Shown: positions 15,980 through 25,894, numbered from the stretch's first letter. The stretch: DNA of 64,000 nt from an uncultured Acidobacteriota bacterium (GCA_903832055.1 CAILAC010000003.1:1-64000), one strand, 5' to 3'. Notes: generated by a model from the letters alone, not told the origin. Made by a program: numbers and translations.

Positions 15980-17185
15980 TCACTGAAACAGGCGGGGCGC
16001 GAATTCGTGCAAATAATCACGCCAGTTGTTCCATGCGTGGAAACCTTCGCTGGGGTGAAATTCGGTGGTGTAGCCGTACTTCTTTACGAGGTCGATCGTA
16101 GGCCCGGTGTTGGGCATGGCGATGTCGTACTTGCCAGAGGCGAACCAGAATAGCTTGACCTTGCTCTTGTCAGGACTTTGCAATGATGCTTTGTTGATTT
16201 GCTCAAATTGCACGAGGGTCGGGCCAAACCAACCTGAGCTGAATACGCCCAGATAGGAGAAGAAACCAGGGTGAGTGAGAGCTACATTCAGAGTCTGGAT
16301 GCCGCCCATCGACAAGCCGGCGAGGGCGCGGTGCTGCGGGTCAGCGATGGTTCGATAATGATGCTCGACGAATGGAATGACATCATTGATGAAGTCGTTT
16401 GAAAATGGATCGGAAGCTACATCGGCTCCCATTGAACGCATATCCATGTGGGTACTGACGTGGCCCGCCGGCATCACGACGATCATGCTTTTGGCCTTTC
16501 CGGCGGCAATCAGGTTATCGAGGATGAAGTTCGCGCGGCCTACCGAGGTCCACGAATCGTCGCTGTCTCCACCACCGTGCAGCAGATAGAGTACCGGATA
16601 CTGTGCGCTGCCCGACTCATAGCCGGGAGGGAAATAGATGTGCATACGCCGCAGTCTGCCAAGCGTTTTGGATTGGTAATAGATGGTAGACACAGCTCCG
16701 TGCGGCACATCTGTCGCATCAGAGAAATTGCCCGGAATGACGAATACGCTGCGAACAGCTGACAGGGATTCGCTGGATGCTGCGTTTTTCGGATCGGTTG
16801 CGCTTACGCCATCAATAGTGAATGTGTAGCGATACGCCCCGGCGGGATAGGGACCTACTGTCAATGACCAGATGCCGTCTTCGGCCCTGGACATTGAAGC
16901 ACCTTTCATGGCGGCCGTGACGTGGTCTGGAGTTGCCCCTGGGACGGATTCTTCACCTTCGGAGCTTAACTTGACGTCTTTGGCGTCAGGCGCCCATAGA
17001 CGCAGAGTAACGGTTCCATCCGGATGTATTTCAGGCGAAACGAGGTTGGTATTTGGAGTAACTTGCATGACAGGTATCGGCGGCGGGGCGGAGGCTGGCT
17101 GTTGAGCGCTGGCCATGGTTCCGACGATTGAAATCAGAACGCCTGAGACCAAGATTGTTAGTGTTGTGGAAACGCTATTTCTCAT
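15980..17185 (-). CDS. Secreted CE1-like esterase (feruloyl esterase/XynZ type)
   Basis: A 401-residue exported protein. It has a signal peptide at 1-28 (ending MASAQ), an N-terminal immunoglobulin-like E-set domain similar to glycogen-binding modules (TVTLRLWAPDAKDV to AYRYTFTIDG), then an esterase-D-type alpha/beta hydrolase: VLYLLHGGGDSDDSW, nucleophile GLSMGG, and a final His in GFHAWNNWRDYL. The ATG at 17185 is preferred because AAAGGTG lies upstream and the signal peptide starts there. It probably removes feruloyl or acetyl groups from hemicellulose. The 206 bp before the bicupin/hydrolase pair (15774-15979) shows nothing. Confidence 0.86.
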   Translation of the reverse strand: MRNSVSTTLTILVSGVLISIVGTMASAQQPASAPPPIPVMQVTPNTNLVSPEIHPDGTVTLRLWAPDAKDVKLSSEGEESVPGATPDHVTAAMKGASMSRAEDGIWSLTVGPYPAGAYRYTFTIDGVSATDPKNAASSESLSAVRSVFVIPGNFSDATDVPHGAVSTIYYQSKTLGRLRRMHIYFPPGYESGSAQYPVLYLLHGGGDSDDSWTSVGRANFILDNLIAAGKAKSMIVVMPAGHVSTHMDMRSMGADVASDPFSNDFINDVIPFVEHHYRTIADPQHRALAGLSMGGIQTLNVALTHPGFFSYLGVFSSGWFGPTLVQFEQINKASLQSPDKSKVKLFWFASGKYDIAMPNTGPTIDLVKKYGYTTEFHPSEGFHAWNNWRDYLHEFAPRLFQ

Positions 17186-17324
17186 AAATACACCTTTCAA
17201 ACCAGAAGTATTGTGATTTATTGCCAGGAAGGATGCCTCAATCGACAATCAACCGCGGAGCCCTGCGATGGAGACCGGTGTCATACCTCGCGAACAGAGA
17301 AGCGTATGCATGTGACAATTGCTC

Positions 17325-17762
17325 CTACTGAAGCCTCTTGGCGAGATGTAAATGATTGAGGCTGCCTTCTCTTGCATAGGCAATTCGGTCCATTGTTCGA
17401 TGGATGATATCCAGTCCCCTTCCCGTCTCCATAACCGCTGTCAGATCAAACTGCTTTGAATCTGGAGTATCTGCCCCTTGCACCAATCGCTTTGCGTGGC
17501 TGTCGGTCATAGGTGTGCCTGAATCGTAGAGATCGAATTCAACCACTCCGTCTAAGTGAGTGACTACGAGGCTTATCTGATGCTGTGATTGGCGATGATA
17601 GCCATGTCTGATCACGTTTGTCAAAGCCTCGACAAGAGATAGTTCGACCTGATCCGCTCTTTGCTTATCCATACCGGCATGGCAACAGATCGCGTTGACC
17701 GAAACGCCAACCAGCGATACATCGCGCAACTCACTCTTGATCGCGAGTGTGACGCGTTCCAT
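17325..17762 (-). CDS. RsbW-like anti-sigma serine kinase (HATPase)
   Basis: A 145-residue GHKL ATPase of the HATPase_c_2 type: N-box VEALTNVIRHGY, G1 box LYDSGTPM, G2 box ETGRGLDIIHRTMD. Such kinases phosphorylate a STAS antagonist and sequester a sigma factor or other partner. The STAS gene is 16 bp upstream and the PP2C phosphatase before it, so all three elements of a partner-switching circuit are co-transcribed. GGAG stands seven bases before the ATG. No cognate sigma gene is adjacent. Confidence 0.88.
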   Translation of the reverse strand: MERVTLAIKSELRDVSLVGVSVNAICCHAGMDKQRADQVELSLVEALTNVIRHGYHRQSQHQISLVVTHLDGVVEFDLYDSGTPMTDSHAKRLVQGADTPDSKQFDLTAVMETGRGLDIIHRTMDRIAYAREGSLNHLHLAKRLQ

Positions 17763-17778
17763 GATTTTCTCCAGTGCG

Positions 17779-18114
17779 CTAGGAAATGGCCAGCGCTGCT
17801 TCTTCGGGAGTTCCGAAAATAAGGAAGACTTTATCCATGCGGGTTAGCTTGAGCATATTGATGACAGCATCGCAGGCACTGCAAAGAACGAGCTGTCCTT
17901 CTCCGCCCATCGCCTTTAAGCTTCCGATCAGCGCTCCGAGACCACTCGAGTCGATAAAGGTAACATCTCCAAGATCAAGAACAATCTTCTTGTGTCCCTG
18001 ATTAATGCATGCTACAAGAGCTTCTTTGAACTCTGAGGCTACACCCGCTACGACGCGACTAACCTGGATTTTAACAATCAACGCACTGGCGATCATGCTC
18101 TGTTCAAATTGCAT
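17779..18114 (-). CDS. STAS-domain anti-sigma factor antagonist
   Basis: A 111-residue single STAS domain. The phosphorylation site is in DVTFIDSSGLGALIGSLK, the conserved D-SSGL motif. The unphosphorylated form would bind the HATPase kinase and free its target. It has a strong ribosome-binding site (GGAGGG) before the ATG and sits 12 bp after the phosphatase gene. Confidence 0.9.
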   Translation of the reverse strand: MQFEQSMIASALIVKIQVSRVVAGVASEFKEALVACINQGHKKIVLDLGDVTFIDSSGLGALIGSLKAMGGEGQLVLCSACDAVINMLKLTRMDKVFLIFGTPEEAALAIS

Positions 18115-18126
18115 CTTCCCTCCGAT

Positions 18127-19335
18127 TTACGATTGGGTGATTTCGATGGCCAATAAAGAGATGTCATCTGAAAAGTCTGAACGGCCACTCCAGACTGAGA
18201 CTTCTTCAACGAGATCATTTACTAAATCTCCGAGTGATTTTGATTCGTTGCCGGCAAGGGCAGCAAGGAGCCGTCTCTCGCCAAATGCTTCCCCATCGCT
18301 CTTTGTACATTCGGTAACTCCATCAGAGTAAAGCAAGAGCCGGTCTCCTGGCGAAGCGGAGGAATCGAAGCAATCGAATTCGATTTCTGGCCAGAGGCCG
18401 ATGGGCATGCCGCCATTGCCAAGGAGAATTGGCTCCTGTCCTTTCTTGATGAGGATCGGACTTGGATGCCCTGCCTGCGCTAAATGAAAACTGGAAGATT
18501 CGGAATCAAAAATGCCGTAGACCATGGTGAAATATCGGTCGTCCTTCGATTGGAAACGCCGGTTGAGTTCGCGAACTGCTTCACTCGGAGGCAGGACGTG
18601 CGATTGACCCGTGGCGGAATCGAAGCGCTTCAAGGGGCTCCCCTGGGTTGCATCGGGGGTCAGAAGCATGCTGAGCGTCATCGACAACATGGCAGCCGGG
18701 ACTCCATGACCGGCCACATCGAGCAAATAGAAGCCGATTTTGGCGGAATCCAGCGGAAACACATTGAAAATATCCCCGGCAATATAGCCGGAGGGTTTCA
18801 AGTACCAGGCAGACCGGATGCCAAGGACCTGCTGGGCAGGCTGCGGAAGAAGCCTCTTCTGCATCCATGCGGCAGCCTTTAGATCATCTTCGACGAGCCT
18901 GTGCGCTGATCGCAATTGAGAATTGATGCTGGCCAGCTCCTGATTTTTACTGGCGAGTACTTGCTGAAGCTTGAGAATTCTCTCGCCCGCACGTACTTTA
19001 ACGCGTAGTTCCTCGGGGCTGATCGGCTTGACGAGGAAATCGTCGGCTCCAGCATCCATGCCTTCGATGAGATCAGCTTTGACACCTTTGGAAGTGCAAA
19101 GAATCACGTATACATAGTGCGCCAAGTTAGCTGATCTAATTCTGCGGCAAAGATCAACTCCTGGGAGATTGGGCATCATCCAATCACTGATGACGAAACT
19201 GATGTCGCTTGTCTGGATAACGTTCCACGCGAGCTCACCATCGGCGGCTTCCACAACCTCATGCCCTTGCATCTGCAGGAGCATCGCGTGGACGGCTCGC
19301 GCAACCGGGTCGTCATCGACTAATAGAACTTTCAT
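18127..19335 (-). CDS. Response regulator with PP2C (SpoIIE/RsbU) phosphatase domain
   Basis: A 402-residue two-domain protein. Residues 1-120 are a receiver domain (VDDDPVA acidic patch, phospho-acceptor Asp in FVISDWMMP, Lys in LVKPIS). A coiled-coil linker (about 120-155) leads to the SpoIIE-like phosphatase with YIAGDIFNVF, LLDVAGHGVPAAM and YSDGVTEC metal-binding motifs. Phosphorylation of the receiver probably switches on dephosphorylation of the adjacent STAS protein. No sensor kinase is nearby. The upstream stretch 19336-19683 (about 350 bp) contains no gene that I can see. Confidence 0.92.
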   Translation of the reverse strand: MKVLLVDDDPVARAVHAMLLQMQGHEVVEAADGELAWNVIQTSDISFVISDWMMPNLPGVDLCRRIRSANLAHYVYVILCTSKGVKADLIEGMDAGADDFLVKPISPEELRVKVRAGERILKLQQVLASKNQELASINSQLRSAHRLVEDDLKAAAWMQKRLLPQPAQQVLGIRSAWYLKPSGYIAGDIFNVFPLDSAKIGFYLLDVAGHGVPAAMLSMTLSMLLTPDATQGSPLKRFDSATGQSHVLPPSEAVRELNRRFQSKDDRYFTMVYGIFDSESSSFHLAQAGHPSPILIKKGQEPILLGNGGMPIGLWPEIEFDCFDSSASPGDRLLLYSDGVTECTKSDGEAFGERRLLAALAGNESKSLGDLVNDLVEEVSVWSGRSDFSDDISLLAIEITQS

Positions 19336-19683
19336 TCAGCTGCTCTGACTTATCTCGCTGTGGAGCGTTTTAGTCAGCAACACAGAGTCAGCCTCTGTGC
19401 CACCGTGTCGATGAACTTATTCCTGCGTCTGAGCTGCACCTACCGGCTCAGTAAAACAAAAACGATTCTAGCATGATTCCCAACAATCGCATTGCGCAGC
19501 AGCGCCGGTCGAGCAGTCGGCAGATATCCCGCAGATGCATACTCAGATACCCTACGGCGAGGCAACGATCTGTTGGCAATACCCCGAATGGGTAAGACAA
19601 TCGATCAAATTTCAGGGGTATACTAAGCCGTCTATGGCTGTTAATCTGCAAGCATCAATTTCGAAGTACTATCGAGGCAAATT

Positions 19684-20370
19684 ATGATGGCAAATTCTGC
19701 GCAGCCCCTTTGGCAGTTGCTTGGCGTACTGTTTAAGCCACATCCCTGGCACGGCGTATCGCCGGGCACCCAGGTTCCGGAGGTGCTTCAATGCTTTATC
19801 GAGGTTGTCCCTTCGGACACCCTGAAGTATGAAATCGATAAGGTTTCGGGATATTTGAAGGTAGATCGTCCCCAAAAGTATTCCAACACCTGCCCTGCTC
19901 TCTACGGTTTTGTTCCTCAATCGTATTGCGGTGAGAGTGTCGCGGCGTATTCGACGGAGAAGACCCAGAGGACCTTGATGGGAGATGGCGATCCCCTCGA
20001 CATTTGCGTGCTGACTGAGCGGCCGATTCAACACGGAAATATTCTGGTGGAATGCATTCCAATCGGTGGCCTGCGGATGGTTGACGACAATGAAGCTGAT
20101 GACAAGATCATTGCCGTGCTCAAGAATGACGCTACTTACGGCGCCTGGACGGACATCAGCAGTGTGCCAAAGGCCATGCTTGATCGGCTGCAACACTACT
20201 TTCTGACATACAAGCAAGCGCCAGGTGCAACCTCTGCCGCATGTGAGATTACCCACGTTTACGGCGTCGAAGAGGCCCATGAAGTAATTCGGCGCAGCAT
20301 GGACGACTACGCTACTCGATTTGGCGACCTTGAACAAATCCTGGATGCGGCGTTAAGCCTTACGAAGTAG
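19684..20370 (+). CDS. Inorganic pyrophosphatase, family I
   Basis: A 228-residue soluble PPase that hydrolyses pyrophosphate to two phosphates. Motifs: the family signature GDGDPLDICVL with the Mg-binding aspartates, KVDRPQKYSNTCPALYGFVPQSYCG near the substrate pocket and ADDKIIAV. It is longer than the ~175-residue E. coli type and has an N-terminal extension (PHPWHGVSPG) like the eukaryote-type/Chlamydia subgroup. GAGG precedes the start; a second ATG follows immediately. A rho-independent terminator lies about 50 bp after it. Confidence 0.9.
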   Translation: MMANSAQPLWQLLGVLFKPHPWHGVSPGTQVPEVLQCFIEVVPSDTLKYEIDKVSGYLKVDRPQKYSNTCPALYGFVPQSYCGESVAAYSTEKTQRTLMGDGDPLDICVLTERPIQHGNILVECIPIGGLRMVDDNEADDKIIAVLKNDATYGAWTDISSVPKAMLDRLQHYFLTYKQAPGATSAACEITHVYGVEEAHEVIRRSMDDYATRFGDLEQILDAALSLTK

Positions 20371-20418
20371 ATCTGAAGATATTTTCCCTGCTACTTGTGC
20401 CTATTTCTGACCGTCGAG

Positions 20419-20448
20419 GCCGCGAAAACATCGCGGCTTTGACTTTTT
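20419..20448 (+). terminator. Rho-independent terminator after pyrophosphatase
   Basis: GCCGCGA (20419-20425), loop AAACA, TCGCGGC (20431-20437), then a T-rich tail. Only shadows are seen in the remaining 20449-20648. Confidence 0.7.
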
Positions 20449-20648
20449 GTGCCTTGAAATTCTTTGAGATCGATCTATGCTCAAGCAGCGGGACTCAAAG
20501 GCATGCAGGTCACCAATCGTTAAGTGCCACTATCCGTTATCAATGCAATCGATGAACGGAGCTGATTCATTTGACTCGCGCGTTGCCTCTGCTTCCGTCA
20601 CTGAAGCACACCGAGCGAAAATGATGGTGAACGATCGCCGATCCCAGC

Positions 20649-21557
20649 CTACGATATCGCAGAAAACTCGCCCAGGACATCCTCTTCGCGGCGTTTGAGC
20701 AGAGATCGCAGAACGGGCGATTGAAAGTGTCTTTTGACGGTGATGGCGTAGAAATCTTCAAATAACTGCGGTACAACGCAATACTCCACCAGAATTCCCG
20801 ACCGCAACTCATCCTGTACGACGACCGTCGGGACGAGTGCGATGGCGTCGGAATCCCGTGCCAGGAGTCGAAGCATCGCCATGTCATCAACCTCAGCGAG
20901 AATTCGATACGTGACCCGGTGCTGCTCACACAAGAGATCGAACGCTGCCCGAATTTCGCTTTCAACACTTGGCAGCAGGATTGCGTAGGCGCCCAGATCA
21001 TCCGGGAACATGAATCTTTTTTGGGTGCGGCGCGGCTTTCCAACCAGGCTCACGGGTTGTCTGGCAATCCGATGAGACTGCCAGGGATTCTGAGCATCAC
21101 GGTGGACTCTACGGTTCGATAGAACAAGGTCGATGCTGTGCACACTCAGGCGGGTGAGAAGGTCCGTCAGGGTTCCAGATTGAAGGACCATCTCGATGTC
21201 GTCGAGGCGTAGCAGGGGCCGTACAAAATTTTCCTGGAAATTTCGGGAGAGTGTTGCAACGGCACCGATCCTGACTGTCTGCCGCTTGCGAAACTGTCCG
21301 TCTCTCATCAAGGCGTAGAGTTCATTCCCCGCTGAAAAAATGGTCTCGGCATACGTCAAAGCGAGTCGCCCAGCCTCGGTGAGCTGAAGGCTTCTTCCCT
21401 CACGGAGGAATAGCTCCTGACCAAGATCCTCTTCGAGCGCTTTGATCTGTGACGATAGCGCCGACTGCGAAACGTGCAATTGCGCCGCAGTCCGGGTCAG
21501 GTTCCCATCCTTCGCGACGGCCCAGAAATAGTGCAGGTGGTGATAATTCAATCTCAC
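20649..21557 (-). CDS. LysR-type regulator (NhaR-like) of the dab operon
   Basis: A 302-residue LysR-family protein with an N-terminal winged HTH beginning LNYHHLHYFWAVAKDGNLTR and containing LHVSQSALSSQIKALEEDLG, closest in style to NhaR, and a C-terminal effector domain. The GTG at 21557 is chosen because family members start right there and AGGAG lies upstream; an ATG at 21584 would add nine residues. It is divergent from dabB with about 100 bp between, the usual arrangement for a LysR activator of its neighbour. Confidence 0.85.
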   Translation of the reverse strand: MRLNYHHLHYFWAVAKDGNLTRTAAQLHVSQSALSSQIKALEEDLGQELFLREGRSLQLTEAGRLALTYAETIFSAGNELYALMRDGQFRKRQTVRIGAVATLSRNFQENFVRPLLRLDDIEMVLQSGTLTDLLTRLSVHSIDLVLSNRRVHRDAQNPWQSHRIARQPVSLVGKPRRTQKRFMFPDDLGAYAILLPSVESEIRAAFDLLCEQHRVTYRILAEVDDMAMLRLLARDSDAIALVPTVVVQDELRSGILVEYCVVPQLFEDFYAITVKRHFQSPVLRSLLKRREEDVLGEFSAIS

Positions 21558-21588
21558 GCCTGATTCATCTCCTAAACAGAACATTTCC

Positions 21589-21612
21589 TTCTAAACAATG
21601 CATTTTACAGAA
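21589..21612. promoter_or_regulatory. Putative LysR binding site between lysR and dabB
   Basis: Imperfect 24-bp dyad with TTCT at one end and AGAA at the other, centred on ATGCAT, in the divergent promoter region. LysR regulators usually bind such interrupted dyads. No mutational support. Confidence 0.35.
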
Positions 21613-21656
21613 TTTAGAGAATGTATGAAAGTTGATAGAGCGAAAGGATTTCCGCA

Positions 21657-23318
21657 ATGGCTTACTTTCAGCACTTTTGGCCGTCTCAGAACGCCATTCT
21701 GCTTTGCGTTCCAGCGATTCTGTACTTTCTGGGAGGGGTAGCAGGGCCGCTTGCATCCGCGCAAAGACTCTTGGTTCCCAGGGCATGGAGTCTGGCTAGA
21801 ACAGCGAGCACCGCTTCATTTCTCTTTTCGATCGCATGCTGCGCTGATGCGCTTGTGCAGGCACAGTCTCTGGTTCGTCAACCGCAGATCGATTCGCTGG
21901 CCGCATTCGGCATGGTCCGTCTTAGCTTTCGCTTCGACATTGTGGATTCGCTCATGCTGTTGCTTGTGACTTTTCTCGGCTGGGTCATCGTCAGCTATTC
22001 GCGCGCATACATGGCAGGAGACACTCAACAACCTCAATATATTGGCTACCTTATGCGCACCCTCGCCGCAGTGAGCCTGCTGGTGGTGACGAACAGCCTA
22101 ATTCTGTTTCTCCTTGCGTGGGTTCTCACCAGCCTTTCGCTCCACGGCTTGCTGACGCTGTATCCCAACCGGCAGGCGGGAGTGATTGCGGCTCACAAGA
22201 AGTTTCTTGCAAGCCGGCTGGGGGATATCACTCTTCTATGCGGAGTCGGGCTGATCGGCTCACAGACAGGCAGCTTCGAGATGGACGAAGTAGTGCATCG
22301 AATCGCGGGGTATCATCCGGTCCCGGCATCCATTCATGTTGCAGCTTTACTGCTTGCCATAAGCGCCATGATTAAGTGCGCTCAACTTCCACTGCATGGT
22401 TGGCTAATTCAGGTGATGGAAGCTCCTACGCCAGTCTCCGCGCTGCTTCACGCGGGAGTCGTCAACCTCGGTGGGTTCATGCTCATTCGTCTTGCGCCAG
22501 TGATCAACACAACGCCAGTGGCACAGGACTTGCTGGTGATTGTTGGTTGCTTGACTGCGACTATCAGCTCGCTGGTGATGACCACGCGCATCAGCATCAA
22601 GGTCAATTTAGCCTGGTCTACCTGTGCCCAGATGGGATTCATGCTCATGGAATGTGGCCTTGGGTTCTACAGTCTTGCCTTTTTGCATCTGCTTGCGCAC
22701 TCGCTATACAAGGCGCATGCATTTCTCTGGTCAGGGGGAACAGTCAACCAGGCGAAGTTGAAGCGCATGATACCGCCGCGTCCGCAGTTCAGCTTTACCT
22801 CTCTGATCGGAAGCGGGTTTTGCGGACTCATCGTGGCAACTCTTGGAGCAATTCTTTGGCAGCCTGCTGCCGGCTTGGATGGTGCCTTGATTTTTTGCAT
22901 CACAATCGCCGGATTTGCGACGTCTGGAATTCTGGCGAACGCGCTCTCTGCACGCAACGTTGCAGCATCGATCATCCTTTCGATATCAGCTCTCGGAGTC
23001 ACCACACTCTATTTCGGCTACGACACTCTGTTCCACAAAATCCTGCCCGAAGCAACGGCCGACCTCGGGCAGCATCCGATGATTCTGATCTTTGCAACGG
23101 CGTGCTTCGTTCTGCTCTTCGGCATCCAGACAATCGTTCGTGTAAAACCTCTAGGACAGTTTGCCACCACGCTATATCCGTGGTTCTATGCCGGGCTCTA
23201 TCTGGATGAGGTCTTCACGCGGGCAACGTTTCGAATATGGCCAGCAAATCAGTCAACGAAAATGCCTCTCGGTCGGGATGCTTCGCAACCATTCAAAGTT
23301 GAAGGAGTGAGTCTATGA
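21657..23318 (+). CDS. dabB: DabB, proton-conducting membrane subunit of the DAB inorganic-carbon transporter
   Basis: A 553-residue polytopic protein of the NuoL/MrpA antiporter-like family. Typical segments are YLMRTLAAVSLLVVTNSLILF, the Lys/His-containing helix AMIKCAQLPLHGWL, APTPVSALLHAGVVNLGG, and HLLAHSLYKAHAFLWSG. It is shorter than NuoL and has no other complex I genes around it. The next gene overlaps by ATGA and encodes the DUF2309 partner DabA. Together they use the proton gradient to drive one-way CO2 hydration to bicarbonate in the cytoplasm. AAAGGA precedes the start. Confidence 0.9.
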   Translation: MAYFQHFWPSQNAILLCVPAILYFLGGVAGPLASAQRLLVPRAWSLARTASTASFLFSIACCADALVQAQSLVRQPQIDSLAAFGMVRLSFRFDIVDSLMLLLVTFLGWVIVSYSRAYMAGDTQQPQYIGYLMRTLAAVSLLVVTNSLILFLLAWVLTSLSLHGLLTLYPNRQAGVIAAHKKFLASRLGDITLLCGVGLIGSQTGSFEMDEVVHRIAGYHPVPASIHVAALLLAISAMIKCAQLPLHGWLIQVMEAPTPVSALLHAGVVNLGGFMLIRLAPVINTTPVAQDLLVIVGCLTATISSLVMTTRISIKVNLAWSTCAQMGFMLMECGLGFYSLAFLHLLAHSLYKAHAFLWSGGTVNQAKLKRMIPPRPQFSFTSLIGSGFCGLIVATLGAILWQPAAGLDGALIFCITIAGFATSGILANALSARNVAASIILSISALGVTTLYFGYDTLFHKILPEATADLGQHPMILIFATACFVLLFGIQTIVRVKPLGQFATTLYPWFYAGLYLDEVFTRATFRIWPANQSTKMPLGRDASQPFKVEGVSL

Positions 23319-25855
23319 GAATGCGAGATATATCCGGGGCGTCAGCACCCATGACCAGGTCGATCAAGGAAGCTGTGGAGACAGCTTGCAAGCGTATTGC
23401 TCCGACATGGCCGCTTGACCAGTTCATCGCCGTGAATCCTTACTGGGGGTTTGTTGACAACCCGGTCAACACCGTCGCCCATCAAATCGAAAGCTACTCC
23501 GGCTCACGCATGCTCATGCCGCGCAGTTTTTATCGAGATCAATGGAAAGCGGGATCATTTTGCACGGAGCACCTGCAGGAGGCATTGCATCGGTCGGGGA
23601 CAGGTATCTCGATGACGAACCTTCTAGGCCAACTTGAAAGCGAGCCACCGTCCGCTCCACGGGTTCCTCTCGTCACATCGATAGCTGACTCTCAACGTGA
23701 TCTGGTGCACGGCATGTCGATCAGTGACTTCGTCACGCACAATGTGAGCCAGCACTGCGCTTCTTACTTTGACCACTGCCAGTCCTCCTGGGAGACTCAA
23801 CACAAGCGGGACCTTTATCAGAGTTGGCTGGTCCACGCCCGTGCAGACATGAGTCCGTGGCTTCTGATGGGCATCCACAAAGTGCGTCACCATGCGCGTT
23901 TGCTGCCGGATGACCCTCTCGCGCTGATCAATGAAGCGCTGCAAGCACTACCCGTCCCGCGGCAGGAATGGGTGAACTACCTGACGGCGCTCTTGATGAG
24001 CATCAACGGCTGGGCATCGTGGTGCGCCTATGAGCGTTGGCAGGCGCAACTTGCTCAGATGGACGATGACCATATCGTCCATCTATTAGCCATCCGGCTG
24101 GCCTGGGAGCAATTTGCGTTTGTTCAACTGCTCGAATCTCAAGAGAGTGCCGCGTGGAAGAGAGCGTGGGAAGAACTGCTTGAGTGGCGGAAGGGGGTTG
24201 AACAGCAATTATCCGTTGACTGGATCTTTCAGGAGGCTCTGGAGATCGCTTACCAGAATGAATTGTGCCAGGCACTGAAGCGCGATCCGCTCCTTTCAGC
24301 CTCAAGAGTTCAAGGCACGCCTGCAATTCAGGCCGTCTTTTGCATCGACGTCCGCTCTGAGGTATTCCGACGCTCCTTTGAGGGCTGTTCGGATGTGATT
24401 CAGACGCTCGGCTTTGCCGGATTCTTTGGCCTGCCTATCTCTTACGCGCCACTCGGAATCGACGCTGAGCGGCCTCAATTGCCGGGTCTCCTTGCCCCCA
24501 AACTCTGCGTATCAGAAAGCACTGGATCAGAAATCACCGATCAGCAGGCGATACACAAAAAGCAGCGGAGCCTGTTCTTCAAGTCGATTTGGAAAGACTT
24601 TCGGTCGTCGGCAACCTCCACATTTACGTTTGTCGAATCGTGTGGGCTCTTCTATGCAAATTCACTGCTGAAAAGCACACTTCATAGCCCGAACCGAAAG
24701 GACGAAAGACGCGATTCAAACCCCGGCCAAGCTCCATCCCTGCGCCCTTGCCTCACTCAAGGCAAGGGCCATGACCTGCCGTCGAACGAAAGCCTGTGTG
24801 ATTTAGTTGCCGGAATCCTTACCAACATGAGCCTCACTTCATACTTTGCGCGTCTGGTTCTGATTGCGGGTCACGGTAGCCAAACTGTCAATAATCCTCA
24901 TGCTGCGGGACTCGATTGTGGAGCCTGCGGTGGTCAGACTGGTGAAGTCAACGCGCGGATTCTTGCTGGACTTCTTAACGACACGACGATTCGAACTGGA
25001 CTCTCAGTGCGAGGAATCAGGCTTCCAGACACAACGTATGTACTCGCCGCACTGCACAACACGACAACAGATGAAGTCACGATCTTTGACACAGATTTAG
25101 TGCCACAGAGCCACGCTTCCGACCTCTTGCGTTTGCAAGACTGGCTGCGACAGGCAGGCCACCGGGCGCGCGCGGAAAGGGCGGAATTTCTTGGAATCAG
25201 TGGATACGAAGCCGCTTCGGCTGAAACTCTGCTGAATCAATTCCTGATTCGCAGCCGCGATTGGTCTCAGGTGAGGCCCGAGTGGGGGCTTGCCAACAAT
25301 GCTGCTTTCGTGATCGCCCCACGCACACGCAGCCACGACATCAACCTGCGAGGTCGCGTGTTCCTGCATGAGTACCAGAGCGCTCTCGACCCGGAAGGCG
25401 GCGTACTTGAGGCCATCATGACCGCTCCTATGCTTGTCACAAACTGGATCAATATGCAGTATTACGCTTCCACGGTCGACAATCGCCTCTATGGAAGCGG
25501 TAATAAAGTGCTGCATAACGTAGTGGGTGGACGACTCGGCGTCTTTGAAGGCAATGGCGGCGATCTTCGCATTGGACTGCCACTCCAGTCTCTGCATGAC
25601 GGACACACATTGCGCCATACGCCTCTGCGGTTGAGTGTCTTCATCGAGGCGCCGCAGAGTGCCATTGCCGCAATCATTCGGAAGCATGAGGTTGTGAGAA
25701 ACCTCATCCATAATTCCTGGATACATCTATTCCAGATAGTGCCTGGATCGGGGACCCTGTCTCGGTATCGGAATGGAATGTGGGAACCGGTTCAAGTCGA
25801 TGACCGCAATGCGAGTGAGGAAATCCCTGTTCTCACCGGAGGAACACCTGCGTAA
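23315..25855 (+). CDS. dabA: DabA (DUF2309), zinc-dependent inorganic-carbon transporter subunit
   Basis: An 846-residue DUF2309 protein. The beta-carbonic-anhydrase-like zinc site is intact: C343 and D345 in FCIDVRSE, H520 in GHGSQT and C535 in LDCGACGGQTGE, matching the four essential positions of characterised DabA. Other family blocks are PLDQFIAVNPYWGF near the start and NWINMQYYASTVDN near residue 710. It acts at the inner face of the membrane with DabB. The start overlaps dabB by ATGA. Downstream, only 21 bp after the stop codon, begins sequence homologous to the middle of SelB, which marks a recombination junction. Confidence 0.92.
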   Translation: MRMRDISGASAPMTRSIKEAVETACKRIAPTWPLDQFIAVNPYWGFVDNPVNTVAHQIESYSGSRMLMPRSFYRDQWKAGSFCTEHLQEALHRSGTGISMTNLLGQLESEPPSAPRVPLVTSIADSQRDLVHGMSISDFVTHNVSQHCASYFDHCQSSWETQHKRDLYQSWLVHARADMSPWLLMGIHKVRHHARLLPDDPLALINEALQALPVPRQEWVNYLTALLMSINGWASWCAYERWQAQLAQMDDDHIVHLLAIRLAWEQFAFVQLLESQESAAWKRAWEELLEWRKGVEQQLSVDWIFQEALEIAYQNELCQALKRDPLLSASRVQGTPAIQAVFCIDVRSEVFRRSFEGCSDVIQTLGFAGFFGLPISYAPLGIDAERPQLPGLLAPKLCVSESTGSEITDQQAIHKKQRSLFFKSIWKDFRSSATSTFTFVESCGLFYANSLLKSTLHSPNRKDERRDSNPGQAPSLRPCLTQGKGHDLPSNESLCDLVAGILTNMSLTSYFARLVLIAGHGSQTVNNPHAAGLDCGACGGQTGEVNARILAGLLNDTTIRTGLSVRGIRLPDTTYVLAALHNTTTDEVTIFDTDLVPQSHASDLLRLQDWLRQAGHRARAERAEFLGISGYEAASAETLLNQFLIRSRDWSQVRPEWGLANNAAFVIAPRTRSHDINLRGRVFLHEYQSALDPEGGVLEAIMTAPMLVTNWINMQYYASTVDNRLYGSGNKVLHNVVGGRLGVFEGNGGDLRIGLPLQSLHDGHTLRHTPLRLSVFIEAPQSAIAAIIRKHEVVRNLIHNSWIHLFQIVPGSGTLSRYRNGMWEPVQVDDRNASEEIPVLTGGTPA

Positions 25856-25894
25856 ACCCTGAAGGTCGAGGAGTGAGCCGGTTGCGTCGACGCT

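Noticed and set aside
25874-25876. In-frame TGA just before the selB homology as a possible selenocysteine codon
   Set aside because: The codons upstream of it show no GTPase homology and run into the dabA stop at 25853, so readthrough would not restore SelB.
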